Positions 24,865-33,687 of a DNA stretch of 64,000 nt are shown here, one piece after another. How positions within the stretch are numbered: position 1 is the first letter of the stretch; each line of letters opens with the position of its first letter. This DNA comes from CAYFWF01 sp964346815. GTDB lineage: Bacteria > Acidobacteriota > Aminicenantia > Aminicenantales > Aminicenantaceae. The stretch covers positions 1 to 64,000 of the forward strand of contig CAYFWF010000057.1 of assembly GCA_964346815.1 (NCBI GenBank), in the 5' to 3' direction. Position numbers and translations under genes: made by a program. The notes beneath the pieces were generated by a model. That model saw only the letters and a list, made by a program, of their open reading frames with translations, had not been told where the DNA came from and did not search any database.

Positions 24865-26196
24865 CTAATGAATCTGATGGATCAACATGTTTATTTTTTT
24901 GTCAAATTCTGAGTCTTTGGTGCGCAGTTTCTCTATTTTTCTTATGCTGTGCAGTACTGTTGTGTGATGCTTTCCACCGAATTTTTTTCCAATTTCGGGA
25001 AGGGATGTTTTGGTCATCTGTTTAGAAAGATACATAGCAATCTGGCGGGGAAAGGCTACTTTGGGTGAGTTGTTTTTTGATTTGAGCTGGGAAATTTTGA
25101 TTTTGAATTCGTGGCTTATCGCCTTCTGAATTTTTTCAACGGTGACAATAATAGAAGAAGAATCCAGGAGACTCTTCAGTGCTTCTTTGGTTAGATCCAA
25201 ATCGATAGGTTCCCCTTTGAGTGAGGAAAAAGCGATGACACGTCTCAAATAGCCTTCGAGCTCTCTGATATTGGAGTGGACCTTGTCGGCAATGTAAAGA
25301 GCTACGCTCTCGGAGAGAATGAGATCCTCCATCTCTGATTTCTTCTTAAGGATGGCGATTCGGGTTTCTATATCGGGAGGCCTCAAGTCTGCAATCAATC
25401 CCCATTCGAAGCGCGAGCTGAATCTCTCCTCGAGATTGGGAATCTCCTTGGGAGGGCAGTCACTGGATATGACGATTTGCTTCTGGCTGTCGTAGAGATG
25501 GTTAAAGGTGTGAAAAAATTCTTCCTTTGTTCTCTCCCGTCCAGAGAGATAGTGAATATCATCCATAAGAAGGACGTCCACGCTTCTGTATTTTTGACGA
25601 AAATCCAAGATTTTTCCGTACTGCAGGTGATTGATGAGGTCATTCATGAATTTTTCTGTCGTTATGTAGAGGATTTTGAGAACGCGGTTATTCATGAGGA
25701 TACTGTGCCCGATGGCATTCATCAGATGGGTCTTTCCGAGACCGGCTCCCCCATAGATGTAGAGAGGATTGTAAGATTTTGCTGGGTTACTGACTACGGC
25801 AGATGCTGCAGCGTGAGCAAACTGATTGCAAGAACCCACGACAAAATTTTCGAAAGTGTAATTGGGATTCAAATTCGGATTCAGTAAAGCTCCATGTTTG
25901 GAACGCCGCTCATGAGGCGACCGCCTCATGAAGGAGCTAGGTGTGTCATCGAAGATGTATTTGATATCTAAGACTTTTCCGAAAAGTTGGTTTGAACATT
26001 TGTTGATTTGGTTGGAATAATGGAAAGAAAGCCAATCTTTGAAATATGAATTGGGGACCTTGATGTAAAGACAGTTGCCTTCCTGTCCTATATAGGCTGT
26101 AGGCTCGAACCAGGTTTCGAAACTGTTCCTGTCAATTTCCTTTTGGACAGATGCTTTAATTTGGAGCCAAGGGTTCGCTTTTTGTTTACTTTCCAT
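24865..26196 (-). CDS. dnaA: Chromosomal replication initiator DnaA
   Basis: 443 residues with the four DnaA domains: N-terminal interaction domain (~1-75), linker, AAA+ core with Walker A GGAGLGKTH and Walker B VLLMDDIHYL, and the C-terminal DNA-binding domain with the signature SLPEIGKKFGGKHHTTVLHSIRKIE. The ATG at 26196 lies just beside candidate DnaA boxes, consistent with autoregulation and a nearby origin. Confidence 0.97.
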   Translation of the reverse strand: MESKQKANPWLQIKASVQKEIDRNSFETWFEPTAYIGQEGNCLYIKVPNSYFKDWLSFHYSNQINKCSNQLFGKVLDIKYIFDDTPSSFMRRSPHERRSKHGALLNPNLNPNYTFENFVVGSCNQFAHAAASAVVSNPAKSYNPLYIYGGAGLGKTHLMNAIGHSILMNNRVLKILYITTEKFMNDLINHLQYGKILDFRQKYRSVDVLLMDDIHYLSGRERTKEEFFHTFNHLYDSQKQIVISSDCPPKEIPNLEERFSSRFEWGLIADLRPPDIETRIAILKKKSEMEDLILSESVALYIADKVHSNIRELEGYLRRVIAFSSLKGEPIDLDLTKEALKSLLDSSSIIVTVEKIQKAISHEFKIKISQLKSKNNSPKVAFPRQIAMYLSKQMTKTSLPEIGKKFGGKHHTTVLHSIRKIEKLRTKDSEFDKKINMLIHQIH

Positions 26197-26209
26197 GTAG
26201 ATAGTTTAG

Positions 26210-26241
26210 ATTTCCACAGGTTTTTCCACAACTGTGGAAAA
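26210..26241. promoter_or_regulatory. DnaA-box-like sites before dnaA
   Basis: Three sites within 32 bp: ATTTCCACA (26210-26218), TTTTCCACA (26222-26230) and its inverse TGTGGAAAA (26233-26241). The last two form a perfect inverted pair two bases apart. The consensus is TTATCCACA, so each has one or two mismatches. The position just upstream of dnaA fits an origin or autoregulatory site. Confidence 0.5.
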
Positions 26242-26330
26242 CCTTCTTCTTTGCTGATTTGGTATCGTGGAGAAGGCTTGGTCATCATAGCACTACAGAA
26301 AATCAATTTCAAGAGATCAAAAAATTTTTT

Positions 26331-29288
26331 TTAAAAATCGTATCCTATCCAGAATTTCGTTTGATAATCCCCGTATAATTTGAAATCGAAAGGACTTGAA
26401 AAATCGGGGATTTCAAGACGTTTTACAAATTCTATGTGCAGGGGCAATCCTAAGAAAAAGAATTCGAACCCAAAACCGAGTGAGCCTATAGCATCGGATT
26501 TTCTGTAAACCGGTTGACCGGTTGTATTGAATCCCTCGAAAGTCCAAAATTCTGCAGGATATCCTTTCAGCTTTGAACGCGTCAGGTCAAAAAACAAAAC
26601 ACCTCTGACAGGGCCTATCTGTCCAAGGAGCGTGGAAGCGACGGAAATCAGCGGCAGCCTGAATTCAAGGTTTGCGTACCACCCTTCATTGGCGATAATG
26701 TTGTAGAAATTGGATGAGCGGACTTGGTTGTTCCCCCCGTAATAGATGATGTAGGGATTTTTTCCTCTACTGGCGAATCCATCGAAGCGGAAGGCGAAGA
26801 GAGTGTTTCCTCCCAGATAGAAATATTTCCGGAAGTCCAACTCCACGGTGGTGTTGCTGAGAAAGTTTTCGGTTACCGGGATAGACTGTGTGAGGCTGAG
26901 CCTGAAGGTGCTGCCGGTCATCGGACCATAGGAACTGAAGCGGGTCGTTTCACCTACAAGCGAGACAGAGCCAGACAGGTTGTTTCCATTCCAGAAGTAC
27001 TGGACCCCCTGAGTTCTTCCCTGTTGAAAGATGTATGGATCAAAGAAGTCCTCTTCGTAGTTGCTGAAACCGAAGCTGGCCTCTGCCCTGTAGTATCTGT
27101 TGAAAGGATAGTAAGCATCGAACCTGATACCTGAAATGGTTCGTGTAGCCATGGCATCGCGGTAGCTGAGATACTGGTAATAGGTGGGGTCGATATAGCT
27201 ATAGGGAGCATAATAAAAGATCGTGTATTGGTAGGCGCTGAGCCCGTACTGAAGGCGGCGCTTCAGGTTTGCAAAGGAAAAAACATAGGAGCGGAAGCTC
27301 CTGACCTGGTATGCCAGGAGAGAAAAATTGTAATCTCCCATCAGGTCGGAGAAAGAGAGAGCGGTTCCTCCGTAGATCGATCCATCCGTGGAGATAATAG
27401 CGCCGATAGGAGGCCTGTTGTTCAGGTAGAGCTGACCGATGCCTTTGTATGGTTTTATCTTTTTTTCATCTATCGCTACTGTAACCACGGGCTCAAAACG
27501 CTCAAACTCTTCTTCAAAATCCATGTCCGCAAAGGTTACGGTTTTTTCCACCTGCCCTTCTAAGTCGCTCTTGAAAATCTGGAAAGCGCCTTTATTGAAA
27601 GAGGAAAAGAGAAGAGTGTTCGGCTCGTTGGGCAGGGGAGATGGAAAAAAGTTGCCTGTCCTGACATCGGTATATCGTTTGAGTTCTCCCGTCTCAAGGT
27701 TCAGAGAGTAAATGTTGTAGGCGTCTCTCATGTCTCCGACAAAAAAGAGCTCTTTGCCGTCTGGTGAAAATTCAGGGGCGATGGTGTTCCCCCGCCCGAA
27801 GGTTAGCTGGGTTCTTTTTTTCAGATTGTTTAGAGGAGAAATAAACAGTTTGTCATATGCGTCGATCCGGATGGTATAAGCGATAAATTCCCCGCTGCGA
27901 GAGATGGTTGGAGCCTTCTCGAAGAGATCGTTCGAAGTGAGATTCAGCACTTCGTGAGTTTTCAGGTTGATTTTGAAGATGTCATGGATACCCTCATCGA
28001 ATGCCGTGAAGAGGAGTTCTTCGCCGTCAGGAGAGAAGACGGGAGAAGCGGGTTGATCCTGATGGATTCCAATATCGTCCACGATTTTTCCGGTAAGGGC
28101 ACTGACTATGAAGAGGGAGTGTTTTTGTCCTGCCCGGCCGAAAAATGCGATTTGATCTCCATCAGAAGACCAGGCTATGTCTCGTCCTTTTGAGGGATCG
28201 ATTTCCAGTTTTATGTTTTCGTATTTGAGGGTGTACCCCTTGGTGATGTTTTTGATCACGCTGCCGTCCTTGGTAGAGAAGAGGAGGATGTCGAAGTCCA
28301 TGTCTTTATAATTGGCGAGCAGGACAGCGACGATGTCGCCAGAAGGAGAGAGCGCGTGGGAAAAAGCGAAGTAGTAGGGATTGAGCGGGAACTCAGGCCC
28401 GATGGTGATACTGTAATCCTCTGGATTTTGTCTCGTAAGGAAATGTTTGTGTTTGGCACGAAGATATTTTTTAAACTCGTAATTGAATTCTTTTATGGTT
28501 TGATCGAAAGCTCTATCGATAGGATTCTGGCGGCCTACCAGAGGAACGTTTTTGAGGGCATGCCAGAAGTTTCTGATCCCGAATCGGCCGTATTTATGCT
28601 CGATGAAGTCGAAAATTGCATGGCCGAAGTCATAATCTGGCGGTCTCGGAAGAGGATAACGAGAATAGAGGTTGCCGCCTCCGACCAGTTCTGGAATCCG
28701 GTCGTTGAGCACGGCATCTCTAACGATCAAGGCGGACCAAGGCGTCCAATCTTGGGTGTTGTACTCACAGTAGCCCTCAAAAACCCATCCCGGAGGCTGA
28801 GACAATGCATACAGCACTCCGCCTGGAGAACCCCAGAGCAGATCATACTCAAAGACATGGCTTATTTCGTGCTCGAGGAGGTCTTGGATTTCATCTATGG
28901 CCATGTCGCCTTGGATGGCAATTCTGTAAAGGAGAGGCTCTGCGACGCCTATGACTCCTTCAGGGAGCTGAAAGAGATTGGTTTGATAAAAATCCGTCGA
29001 GGTTTTGTAGTAGAGAAGTGGGACGGAGGCTGAAAGCTGGTGTTTGATATCCTCGCTTATGGATTTATACGCACTCTCGGCGAGATCTGCTATCTTTTTG
29101 AGGTCCTTGATGTTGTCTGTGTAGTAGTAGATGTCAAAATGCTCCGTTTTATAGACTTTCCAATCGAAAGTTTCATAGAGGACCTTATTTTTTCCGTAAT
29201 AGGGGAAATAGGAAAACTGGGGGAAACACAGGGTGGCCCCGACAAATAAAGCGAAGACAAGAAAAAAATATCTTTTGACTCGGCTCAT
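26331..29288 (-). CDS. Metalloprotease-like / beta-propeller / beta-barrel protein
   Basis: 985 residues with a signal peptide (~1-23). Residues ~40-290 form a peptidase MA-like zinc protease domain with HEISH at 140-144 (HExxH). Residues ~300-610 are TolB/WD40-like repeats with recurring SPDGxELLF and FSPDGKELFFVGD signatures. Residues ~640-985 look like an outer-membrane barrel: alternating strands rich in Y/F/G, a NNQVRSSNFYN segment, and an aromatic C-terminus ending YDF, as in surface-antigen (BamA-type) barrels. So it is probably an outer-membrane protein with a large periplasmic part. Proteins with this three-part layout occur in Acidobacteriota and Aminicenantes; their role is not established. 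Confidence 0.75.
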   Translation of the reverse strand: MSRVKRYFFLVFALFVGATLCFPQFSYFPYYGKNKVLYETFDWKVYKTEHFDIYYYTDNIKDLKKIADLAESAYKSISEDIKHQLSASVPLLYYKTSTDFYQTNLFQLPEGVIGVAEPLLYRIAIQGDMAIDEIQDLLEHEISHVFEYDLLWGSPGGVLYALSQPPGWVFEGYCEYNTQDWTPWSALIVRDAVLNDRIPELVGGGNLYSRYPLPRPPDYDFGHAIFDFIEHKYGRFGIRNFWHALKNVPLVGRQNPIDRAFDQTIKEFNYEFKKYLRAKHKHFLTRQNPEDYSITIGPEFPLNPYYFAFSHALSPSGDIVAVLLANYKDMDFDILLFSTKDGSVIKNITKGYTLKYENIKLEIDPSKGRDIAWSSDGDQIAFFGRAGQKHSLFIVSALTGKIVDDIGIHQDQPASPVFSPDGEELLFTAFDEGIHDIFKINLKTHEVLNLTSNDLFEKAPTISRSGEFIAYTIRIDAYDKLFISPLNNLKKRTQLTFGRGNTIAPEFSPDGKELFFVGDMRDAYNIYSLNLETGELKRYTDVRTGNFFPSPLPNEPNTLLFSSFNKGAFQIFKSDLEGQVEKTVTFADMDFEEEFERFEPVVTVAIDEKKIKPYKGIGQLYLNNRPPIGAIISTDGSIYGGTALSFSDLMGDYNFSLLAYQVRSFRSYVFSFANLKRRLQYGLSAYQYTIFYYAPYSYIDPTYYQYLSYRDAMATRTISGIRFDAYYPFNRYYRAEASFGFSNYEEDFFDPYIFQQGRTQGVQYFWNGNNLSGSVSLVGETTRFSSYGPMTGSTFRLSLTQSIPVTENFLSNTTVELDFRKYFYLGGNTLFAFRFDGFASRGKNPYIIYYGGNNQVRSSNFYNIIANEGWYANLEFRLPLISVASTLLGQIGPVRGVLFFDLTRSKLKGYPAEFWTFEGFNTTGQPVYRKSDAIGSLGFGFEFFFLGLPLHIEFVKRLEIPDFSSPFDFKLYGDYQTKFWIGYDF

Positions 29289-29308
29289 GGTTTTCTCCTT
29301 GATTCCTG

Positions 29309-29995
29309 TTACTTGATGAGATATCTCTGTTGGATCTGTTCTTCTCCCAGAAGCTGACGGAAGAGTTTATCCCTCACAGAATGGATGATGTCGATGAATG
29401 CAAAATGGGCCGTTTGGTTTGGGTTTTTGTAGGTTTTCGATTCCTTGAAATTTCTTTCATAAAGAACCTTCCCTGTTTGGGCGTCGATAATATAGATCTG
29501 AAGATCGAGGGAATAATATTTTCTCGAGTCAATCCGTGATTCTTCAGGAAAAGGGGTTTCGAACTGCCTTTTCTGCAGAGACTTGATGGCTTTTCTGGTT
29601 TCCTGACTGTATTCCAGTTCTCCCGTAAACAGGAGGGTTCCTTTCCCTTCAGGATAAAAAGCCGTCCAAAATTCCGGGGCCTGGAACACGTCTTCGGTCT
29701 CGAAGGAAATCTCTTTGGAAGAAATTTTTTTCTGCAGGTTTTGGTCGAGCTCGGCAGAGAAGAAGTCGGTCAGCTCTCTATTCATATCGAAATCTTGGGT
29801 TTCTCCCTTGATCATGAAATTTGTGACGACAAATTCATCGAAATTATCCAGCGGAATAGGAGTCTTTCTGGGAAGCTCTATTTTCAGTTTCAACTGCTCT
29901 TCTGAGCGGCAGGAAAAGAATATTAGAATGAGCCCAAGCAGGAAAACGAGCCTATATTCCCTTTTTATCCTTTTTTTTGTTCCCGTTGTCTTCAT
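29309..29995 (-). CDS. Hypothetical lipoprotein
   Basis: About 228 residues with a basic N-terminus, a hydrophobic stretch and a lipobox-like ILIFFSC. The mature part (PIPLDNFDEFVVTNFMIKGE, then TGELEYSQETRKAI, then YSLDLQIYIIDAQTGKVLYERNF) resembles lipoproteins that sum stress or secretion components, but I cannot place it in a family. It overlaps the TPR gene by ~44 bp; the ATG at 29995 and a GTG at 30004 are both possible starts and neither has a clear ribosome binding site. It sits 20 bp upstream of the protease-barrel gene, so the three genes form one minus-strand operon and may act together at the outer membrane. Confidence 0.65.
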   Translation of the reverse strand: MKTTGTKKRIKREYRLVFLLGLILIFFSCRSEEQLKLKIELPRKTPIPLDNFDEFVVTNFMIKGETQDFDMNRELTDFFSAELDQNLQKKISSKEISFETEDVFQAPEFWTAFYPEGKGTLLFTGELEYSQETRKAIKSLQKRQFETPFPEESRIDSRKYYSLDLQIYIIDAQTGKVLYERNFKESKTYKNPNQTAHFAFIDIIHSVRDKLFRQLLGEEQIQQRYLIK

Positions 29996-30341
29996 CTTTT
30001 TCACTGTCTTCGAGGTCTTTGAGACGCGACTTGAACTTTTCGTAATTGGCAGTTATGAGGTCATGGTCAGGCCGCAGCTTAAGCGCAGTCTCATATTCTT
30101 TCTCAGCTTCTTCCCATAGCCCTTTTTTTTCATATGCCACAGCCAGATTATTATGCGCTGCGGCTGAGCTGGGATCGGACTGAATAACTTTTTTCCATCG
30201 GAAAATGGCTTCGTCCCATAGATCCTTCTGGGCAGCAAGGATACCGAATTGGAGCTGAGTCCGAGGCAGCGGCCGGGAACAGGCGGTGGTAAGGATCAGG
30301 AAAGGGAGGAGAAAGAAGGCGAGATATTTATTATGAATCAT
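29952..30341 (-). CDS. TPR repeat lipoprotein
   Basis: 129 residues. Lipoprotein signal with lipobox LTTAC, then about two to three tetratricopeptide repeats (WDEAIFRWKKVIQSDPSSAAAHNNLAVAYEKKGLWEEAEKEYETALKLRPD) and a highly charged lysine/aspartate tail that overlaps the next gene. Likely a small periplasmic protein-protein adaptor for the downstream lipoprotein and barrel protein. Confidence 0.8.
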   Translation of the reverse strand: MIHNKYLAFFLLPFLILTTACSRPLPRTQLQFGILAAQKDLWDEAIFRWKKVIQSDPSSAAAHNNLAVAYEKKGLWEEAEKEYETALKLRPDHDLITANYEKFKSRLKDLEDSEKDEDNGNKKKDKKGI

Positions 30342-30567
30342 TTCTTTATGCCTTAGATAATAAGATACTTTTTCTTGAATTTTTCGTCAAGTAGTCGACA
30401 CTGCAATATTCATACCAGATCCCTTCAGGAATGGAGAGATAATGCCTGGGAAAAAGTCGTCATGAAAAAGGGACAGGTGAAGGATGCGTGTAAATTTATT
30501 ATCTACTTGCTCCAGCCGGTGAAAAAATCTTTACACACCCGATATTCCCGCATTCGGGCAAACGGGC

Positions 30568-30592
30568 CCGTTTTTTATGAATCATTCAGGTT
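30568..30592 (-). repeat. Dispersed repeat, copy C (inverted)
   Basis: Read on the minus strand it runs AACCTGAATGATTCATAAAA and on into an A-run and CGGGC. It is the near-exact inverse of copy B at 30876-30900 (one mismatch in the first 23 positions), so rpmB is bracketed by an inverted pair about 285 bp apart. Confidence 0.55.
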
Positions 30593-30606
30593 GGGTCAAG
30601 TCCGGG

Positions 30607-30635
30607 TTGGCATTTGTCCGGAATTATGGTATAAA
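30607..30635 (+). promoter_or_regulatory. rpmB promoter
   Basis: TTGGCA at 30607-30612, a 17-base spacer and TATAAA at 30630-30635. Transcription would start near 30642, about 34 bases before the rpmB ATG. Confidence 0.6.
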
Positions 30636-30675
30636 ATCTCTTCATTTAAACCTTGATTTGAAGAGAGCTGAAAAA

Positions 30676-30867
30676 ATGCCGAAAGCATGTGAAATTTGTG
30701 GAAAAGGTCCCATATTTGGACACAGCATCAGTCACTCTCATAAGGCATCCAAGAAAAAATGGAAGCCAAACCTGCAAAAGGTCAAAGCTCAAACACCTTC
30801 CGGAGTGAGAAGAATATGGGTTTGTGCCAAATGCCTTCGAACCGGAAAGATCACTAAGGCCGTTTAA
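30676..30867 (+). CDS. rpmB: 50S ribosomal protein L28
   Basis: 63 residues, the short bacterial bL28. It has a four-cysteine zinc ribbon: CEIC near residue 5-8 and CAKC at 50-53 (the C+ form). GPIFGHSISHSHKASKKKWKPNLQ is the typical N-terminal half. The ATG at 30676 gives the family's normal start; a longer open frame upstream is ignored. It is a lone plus-strand gene among minus-strand genes with its own promoter. Confidence 0.95.
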   Translation: MPKACEICGKGPIFGHSISHSHKASKKKWKPNLQKVKAQTPSGVRRIWVCAKCLRTGKITKAV

Positions 30868-30875
30868 CAAGACTA

Positions 30876-30908
30876 AACCTGAATGATCCATAAAAAATGC
30901 CGATGAGA
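30876..30908 (+). repeat. Dispersed repeat, copy B
   Basis: AACCTGAATGATCCATAAAA followed by AATGCCGATGAGAT, eight bases after the rpmB stop. It matches copy A after polA in direct orientation and copy C upstream of rpmB in inverse orientation. Confidence 0.55.
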
Positions 30909-30932
30909 TGGGCAGTTACTGAATAATCCAGC

Positions 30933-33098
30933 CTAGACTCTTTCAACAGAAAAGATCTGTTTGATTCCCGATATCCGCTTGATAATTTGATTGAGATGCT
31001 GGATGTCGCGGATGGAAAGAGAGAGCCGAATGAGAGCTCTTTTTCCAGCTGAAGTACTAACCTGGGCCTTGGTGATGTTTCCTCCGAGGTCTGCAATCGC
31101 TGCCGTGAGCTTGGCCAAAACTCCAGGGGAATCTTGTCCTTTTATCAGAAGGCGCCCCTGGTAGAGATCCTCGCCGGCAGAGGGCGACCAGGAAACGTCC
31201 ACCATTCGCTGAGGGTCGAGAAGCTCTTTCTTCACCATCTGACAGCGCTTTGCATGCACGGTCACTCCCTTTCCTGCTGTGATATATCCGATAATCGGTT
31301 CTCCTTTTATAGGAGTACAGCATTTGGCCAGGTTAACAAGCGGTTCCTCGGCATCCTTCACTTCGATTAAAGGGGAAGGCTTTTTTGAAACTTTTGAAAC
31401 GACTTTTTTTAGAAGAGTCTCTTTTTTGTCTGATAATTTCTCTGAATAGAAAAGCTTTTCCATAAACTTCTTGTTGAGAACGATCTTGCCAGAACCGATA
31501 AGGGCGTAAAAGGATTCGATGTTTTCAATACGATAAGACGTTCTTTCAGAGATCTTTTCTAAAAGGCTTTTTTCTTTGAGTGCATGAGCTGGCACCGCAT
31601 ATTTTTTTATCTCTTTCTCCCAAAGCCTTTTACCAACTGCTGTGTTTTTTTTCTTATCCTGTTGGTTGAACCACTGTTTGATTTGGTGTCTTGCTTTTGA
31701 AGTAAAAGCCTTGTTCAGCCAGTCTCTACTCGGCCTTTTTTCTGGGGAGGTAATGATTTCGACGATATCTCCACTCTTTAAAATCGTTTTTAGTGGAGCG
31801 CTCTGCCCGTTGATTTTGGCCTCTCTTGCCTGAAGCCCAATTTCAGAATGGATCTTGAAAGCAAAATCCAATGCCGAAGCGCCCGCCGGCAAAGTCACAA
31901 CCTTTCCCTTGGGAGTAAAAACGTAGACTTCTTCCGGGATAAGGTTGATTTTCAGATTTTTAAGGAATTCCCTCGGATTCTTCTGTTCCTTATACAAATC
32001 AATCATCTCTCGCAGCCAGTGAAGTCTCGCGTCTTCTTTCATTAGGGATTGAGGCGCTTTTTCCTTGTATTTCCAATGGGCAGAGATGCCGTTTTCCGCC
32101 ATGTTATGCATGGTCTTTGTCCGAATTTGTATTTCGACCGTTTGTTTGTTTTCCGTAATAATTGTTGTATGGAGGGCCTGGTAAAGGTTTGGTTTGGGCA
32201 TGGAAATGAGGTCCCGGAACCTGTGAGGAAAATGGGGCCAATTTTGATGGATGATTCCGAGAATGGCGTAACAATTTTTGACCGAATCTGTGATGATTCT
32301 TATGGCCAAAAAATCGTAGACTTGATCGAAATCAATGCCTTGGCGCTTCATTTTATGGTATATGCTGTAGAGACGCTTGATTCGGAAAAAAATTTCTGCA
32401 TGGATGTGGTTCTTCTGCAGAAGTTCCTGGAGGATCCGTTTTATTTTTTTTATCTCCTTTTCAGCCTTTTTCCGCCGGAGCTCGACCAAAGAGGTCATGT
32501 CAAAGTAATCATCCGGAGAGACGTAACGAAAGGAGAGGTCCTCCAGCTCTGCCTTTATCCGACCCATTCCCAGCCTGTTGGCAATGGGCACATAGATTTC
32601 AAGCGTTTCCTGGGCAATCTGTTTCTGCTTCGGTTCGGGAAGAAACTTTAAAGTTTTTAAGTTGTGGACCCGATCGGCAAGCTTGATGAAAATGACTCGA
32701 AGATCATCTGTCATAGCCAGGATGATTTTTCTTATGCTTTCTGCCTGCCGAGTTTCCGGTGACGATTCCTGAACACGGCTGATTTTTGTGACCCCTTCCA
32801 CCAGATCTGCAATTTCTTTGCCAAAGGCTTCCTGCAAATCCAGAGCGGTCACCGTAGTGTCTTCAAGAACATCGTGCAGCAGGCCGGCAGCGAGAGACGT
32901 GCTGTCGAGCTTCATATCGGCGAGTATGCTGGCGACCTCTAATGGATGGCTGAGATAGGGTTCTCCTGAACGCCGGATTTGGCCTTCGTGTGCTCTGCCT
33001 GCAAACACATAGGCTTTCTTCAGAAGCGTGATGTCTCTTTCAGAATATTGAGAAGAAATTTTTTCTAAAATATCATCAAACCTGATCATCTTTCTCAA
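30933..33098 (-). CDS. relA: Bifunctional (p)ppGpp synthetase/hydrolase
   Basis: 721 residues, a long RelA/SpoT homologue. The N-terminal HD hydrolase looks active (RSGEPYLSHPLEVA, LLHDVLEDT, KLADRVHNLKTL). The synthetase domain follows (YDFLAIRII, VEIQIRTKTMHNMAENGISAHWKYKE), then TGS (VYVFTPKGKVVTLPAGASALDFAFKIHSEIG), the conserved helical/zinc-finger region (LAKCCTPIKGEPIIGYITAGKGVTVH) and a C-terminal ACT domain. With both activities present it can make and remove the stringent-response alarmone. Its start overlaps gmhB by 23 bp. Confidence 0.95.
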   Translation of the reverse strand: MRKMIRFDDILEKISSQYSERDITLLKKAYVFAGRAHEGQIRRSGEPYLSHPLEVASILADMKLDSTSLAAGLLHDVLEDTTVTALDLQEAFGKEIADLVEGVTKISRVQESSPETRQAESIRKIILAMTDDLRVIFIKLADRVHNLKTLKFLPEPKQKQIAQETLEIYVPIANRLGMGRIKAELEDLSFRYVSPDDYFDMTSLVELRRKKAEKEIKKIKRILQELLQKNHIHAEIFFRIKRLYSIYHKMKRQGIDFDQVYDFLAIRIITDSVKNCYAILGIIHQNWPHFPHRFRDLISMPKPNLYQALHTTIITENKQTVEIQIRTKTMHNMAENGISAHWKYKEKAPQSLMKEDARLHWLREMIDLYKEQKNPREFLKNLKINLIPEEVYVFTPKGKVVTLPAGASALDFAFKIHSEIGLQAREAKINGQSAPLKTILKSGDIVEIITSPEKRPSRDWLNKAFTSKARHQIKQWFNQQDKKKNTAVGKRLWEKEIKKYAVPAHALKEKSLLEKISERTSYRIENIESFYALIGSGKIVLNKKFMEKLFYSEKLSDKKETLLKKVVSKVSKKPSPLIEVKDAEEPLVNLAKCCTPIKGEPIIGYITAGKGVTVHAKRCQMVKKELLDPQRMVDVSWSPSAGEDLYQGRLLIKGQDSPGVLAKLTAAIADLGGNITKAQVSTSAGKRALIRLSLSIRDIQHLNQIIKRISGIKQIFSVERV

Positions 33099-33687
33099 GA
33101 TTTATCTTGGAGTCCAATTTTTCCTTTTCCAGGATCCATTCCACGGCTCCGAGAAGGGTGTCCGCCACATAAGCAGGTTCCATCCCTTTCTCTCTCAGTT
33201 TGGGCAGGGATTTCGCCCCGAATCCGGTCAACACCAGGATAGGAGATGCCTGAATATTTTTCCCGAAGAGGATATCTTCCACTTTATCCCCGATCATATA
33301 GGATTGAGAGAGATCGATATCCAGATCATGGACCGCTCTCCGGGCCATTCCTGGATTGGGCTTGCGGCAGGCGCAGTCTCCTCGATACTCCGGCCGATCG
33401 GAAGCCTCGTAGTGGGGACAGTAATAAATTCCGTCAAATCGGGCCCCGTGCTGTCCGAAGTCACGGGCCATCTGTCGATGGATGTCGTGTAGATTTTTTT
33501 CTTCGATGTAACCTCTTCCTATACCGGATTGGTTGGTGACCACCACGGCTAGAAACCCGGCCTGATTTATTTTTTTCACGGCCTCATAACTATAGGAGAA
33601 AATGTCGATCATGCCGTATGAATTAGGGTATCCCACATCCTTGTTGATGGTTCCGTCTCTGTCGAGAAAGACCGCACGTTTTTTCAT
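33076..33687 (-). CDS. gmhB: D-glycero-D-manno-heptose 1,7-bisphosphate 7-phosphatase
   Basis: About 203 residues from the ATG at 33687, which forms an ATGA overlap with the upstream heptosyltransferase gene. HAD-family motifs: FLDRDGTINKD (motif I), VVTNQSGIGRG (motif II) and CRKPNPGM with GDKVEDILFG (motifs III-IV). The histidinol-phosphatase-type zinc loop is visible as CPHYEASDRPEYRGDCACRKP. It provides the heptose precursor for LPS core and lies directly after waaF. Confidence 0.9.
   Translation of the reverse strand: MKKRAVFLDRDGTINKDVGYPNSYGMIDIFSYSYEAVKKINQAGFLAVVVTNQSGIGRGYIEEKNLHDIHRQMARDFGQHGARFDGIYYCPHYEASDRPEYRGDCACRKPNPGMARRAVHDLDIDLSQSYMIGDKVEDILFGKNIQASPILVLTGFGAKSLPKLREKGMEPAYVADTLLGAVEWILEKEKLDSKINLEKDDQV

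Larger units (their letters stand above)
30342..30675. other. Intergenic region before rpmB
   Basis: 334 bp without a credible gene. It holds the perfect palindrome AACGGGCCCGTT at 30561-30572 followed by a T-run, repeat copy C and the rpmB promoter. The open frame at 30375-30656 lacks coding character. Confidence 0.5.

Noticed and set aside
30375..30656. 93-aa plus-strand frame upstream of rpmB
   Set aside because: Contains the palindrome, repeat copy C and rpmB promoter; no ribosome binding site.
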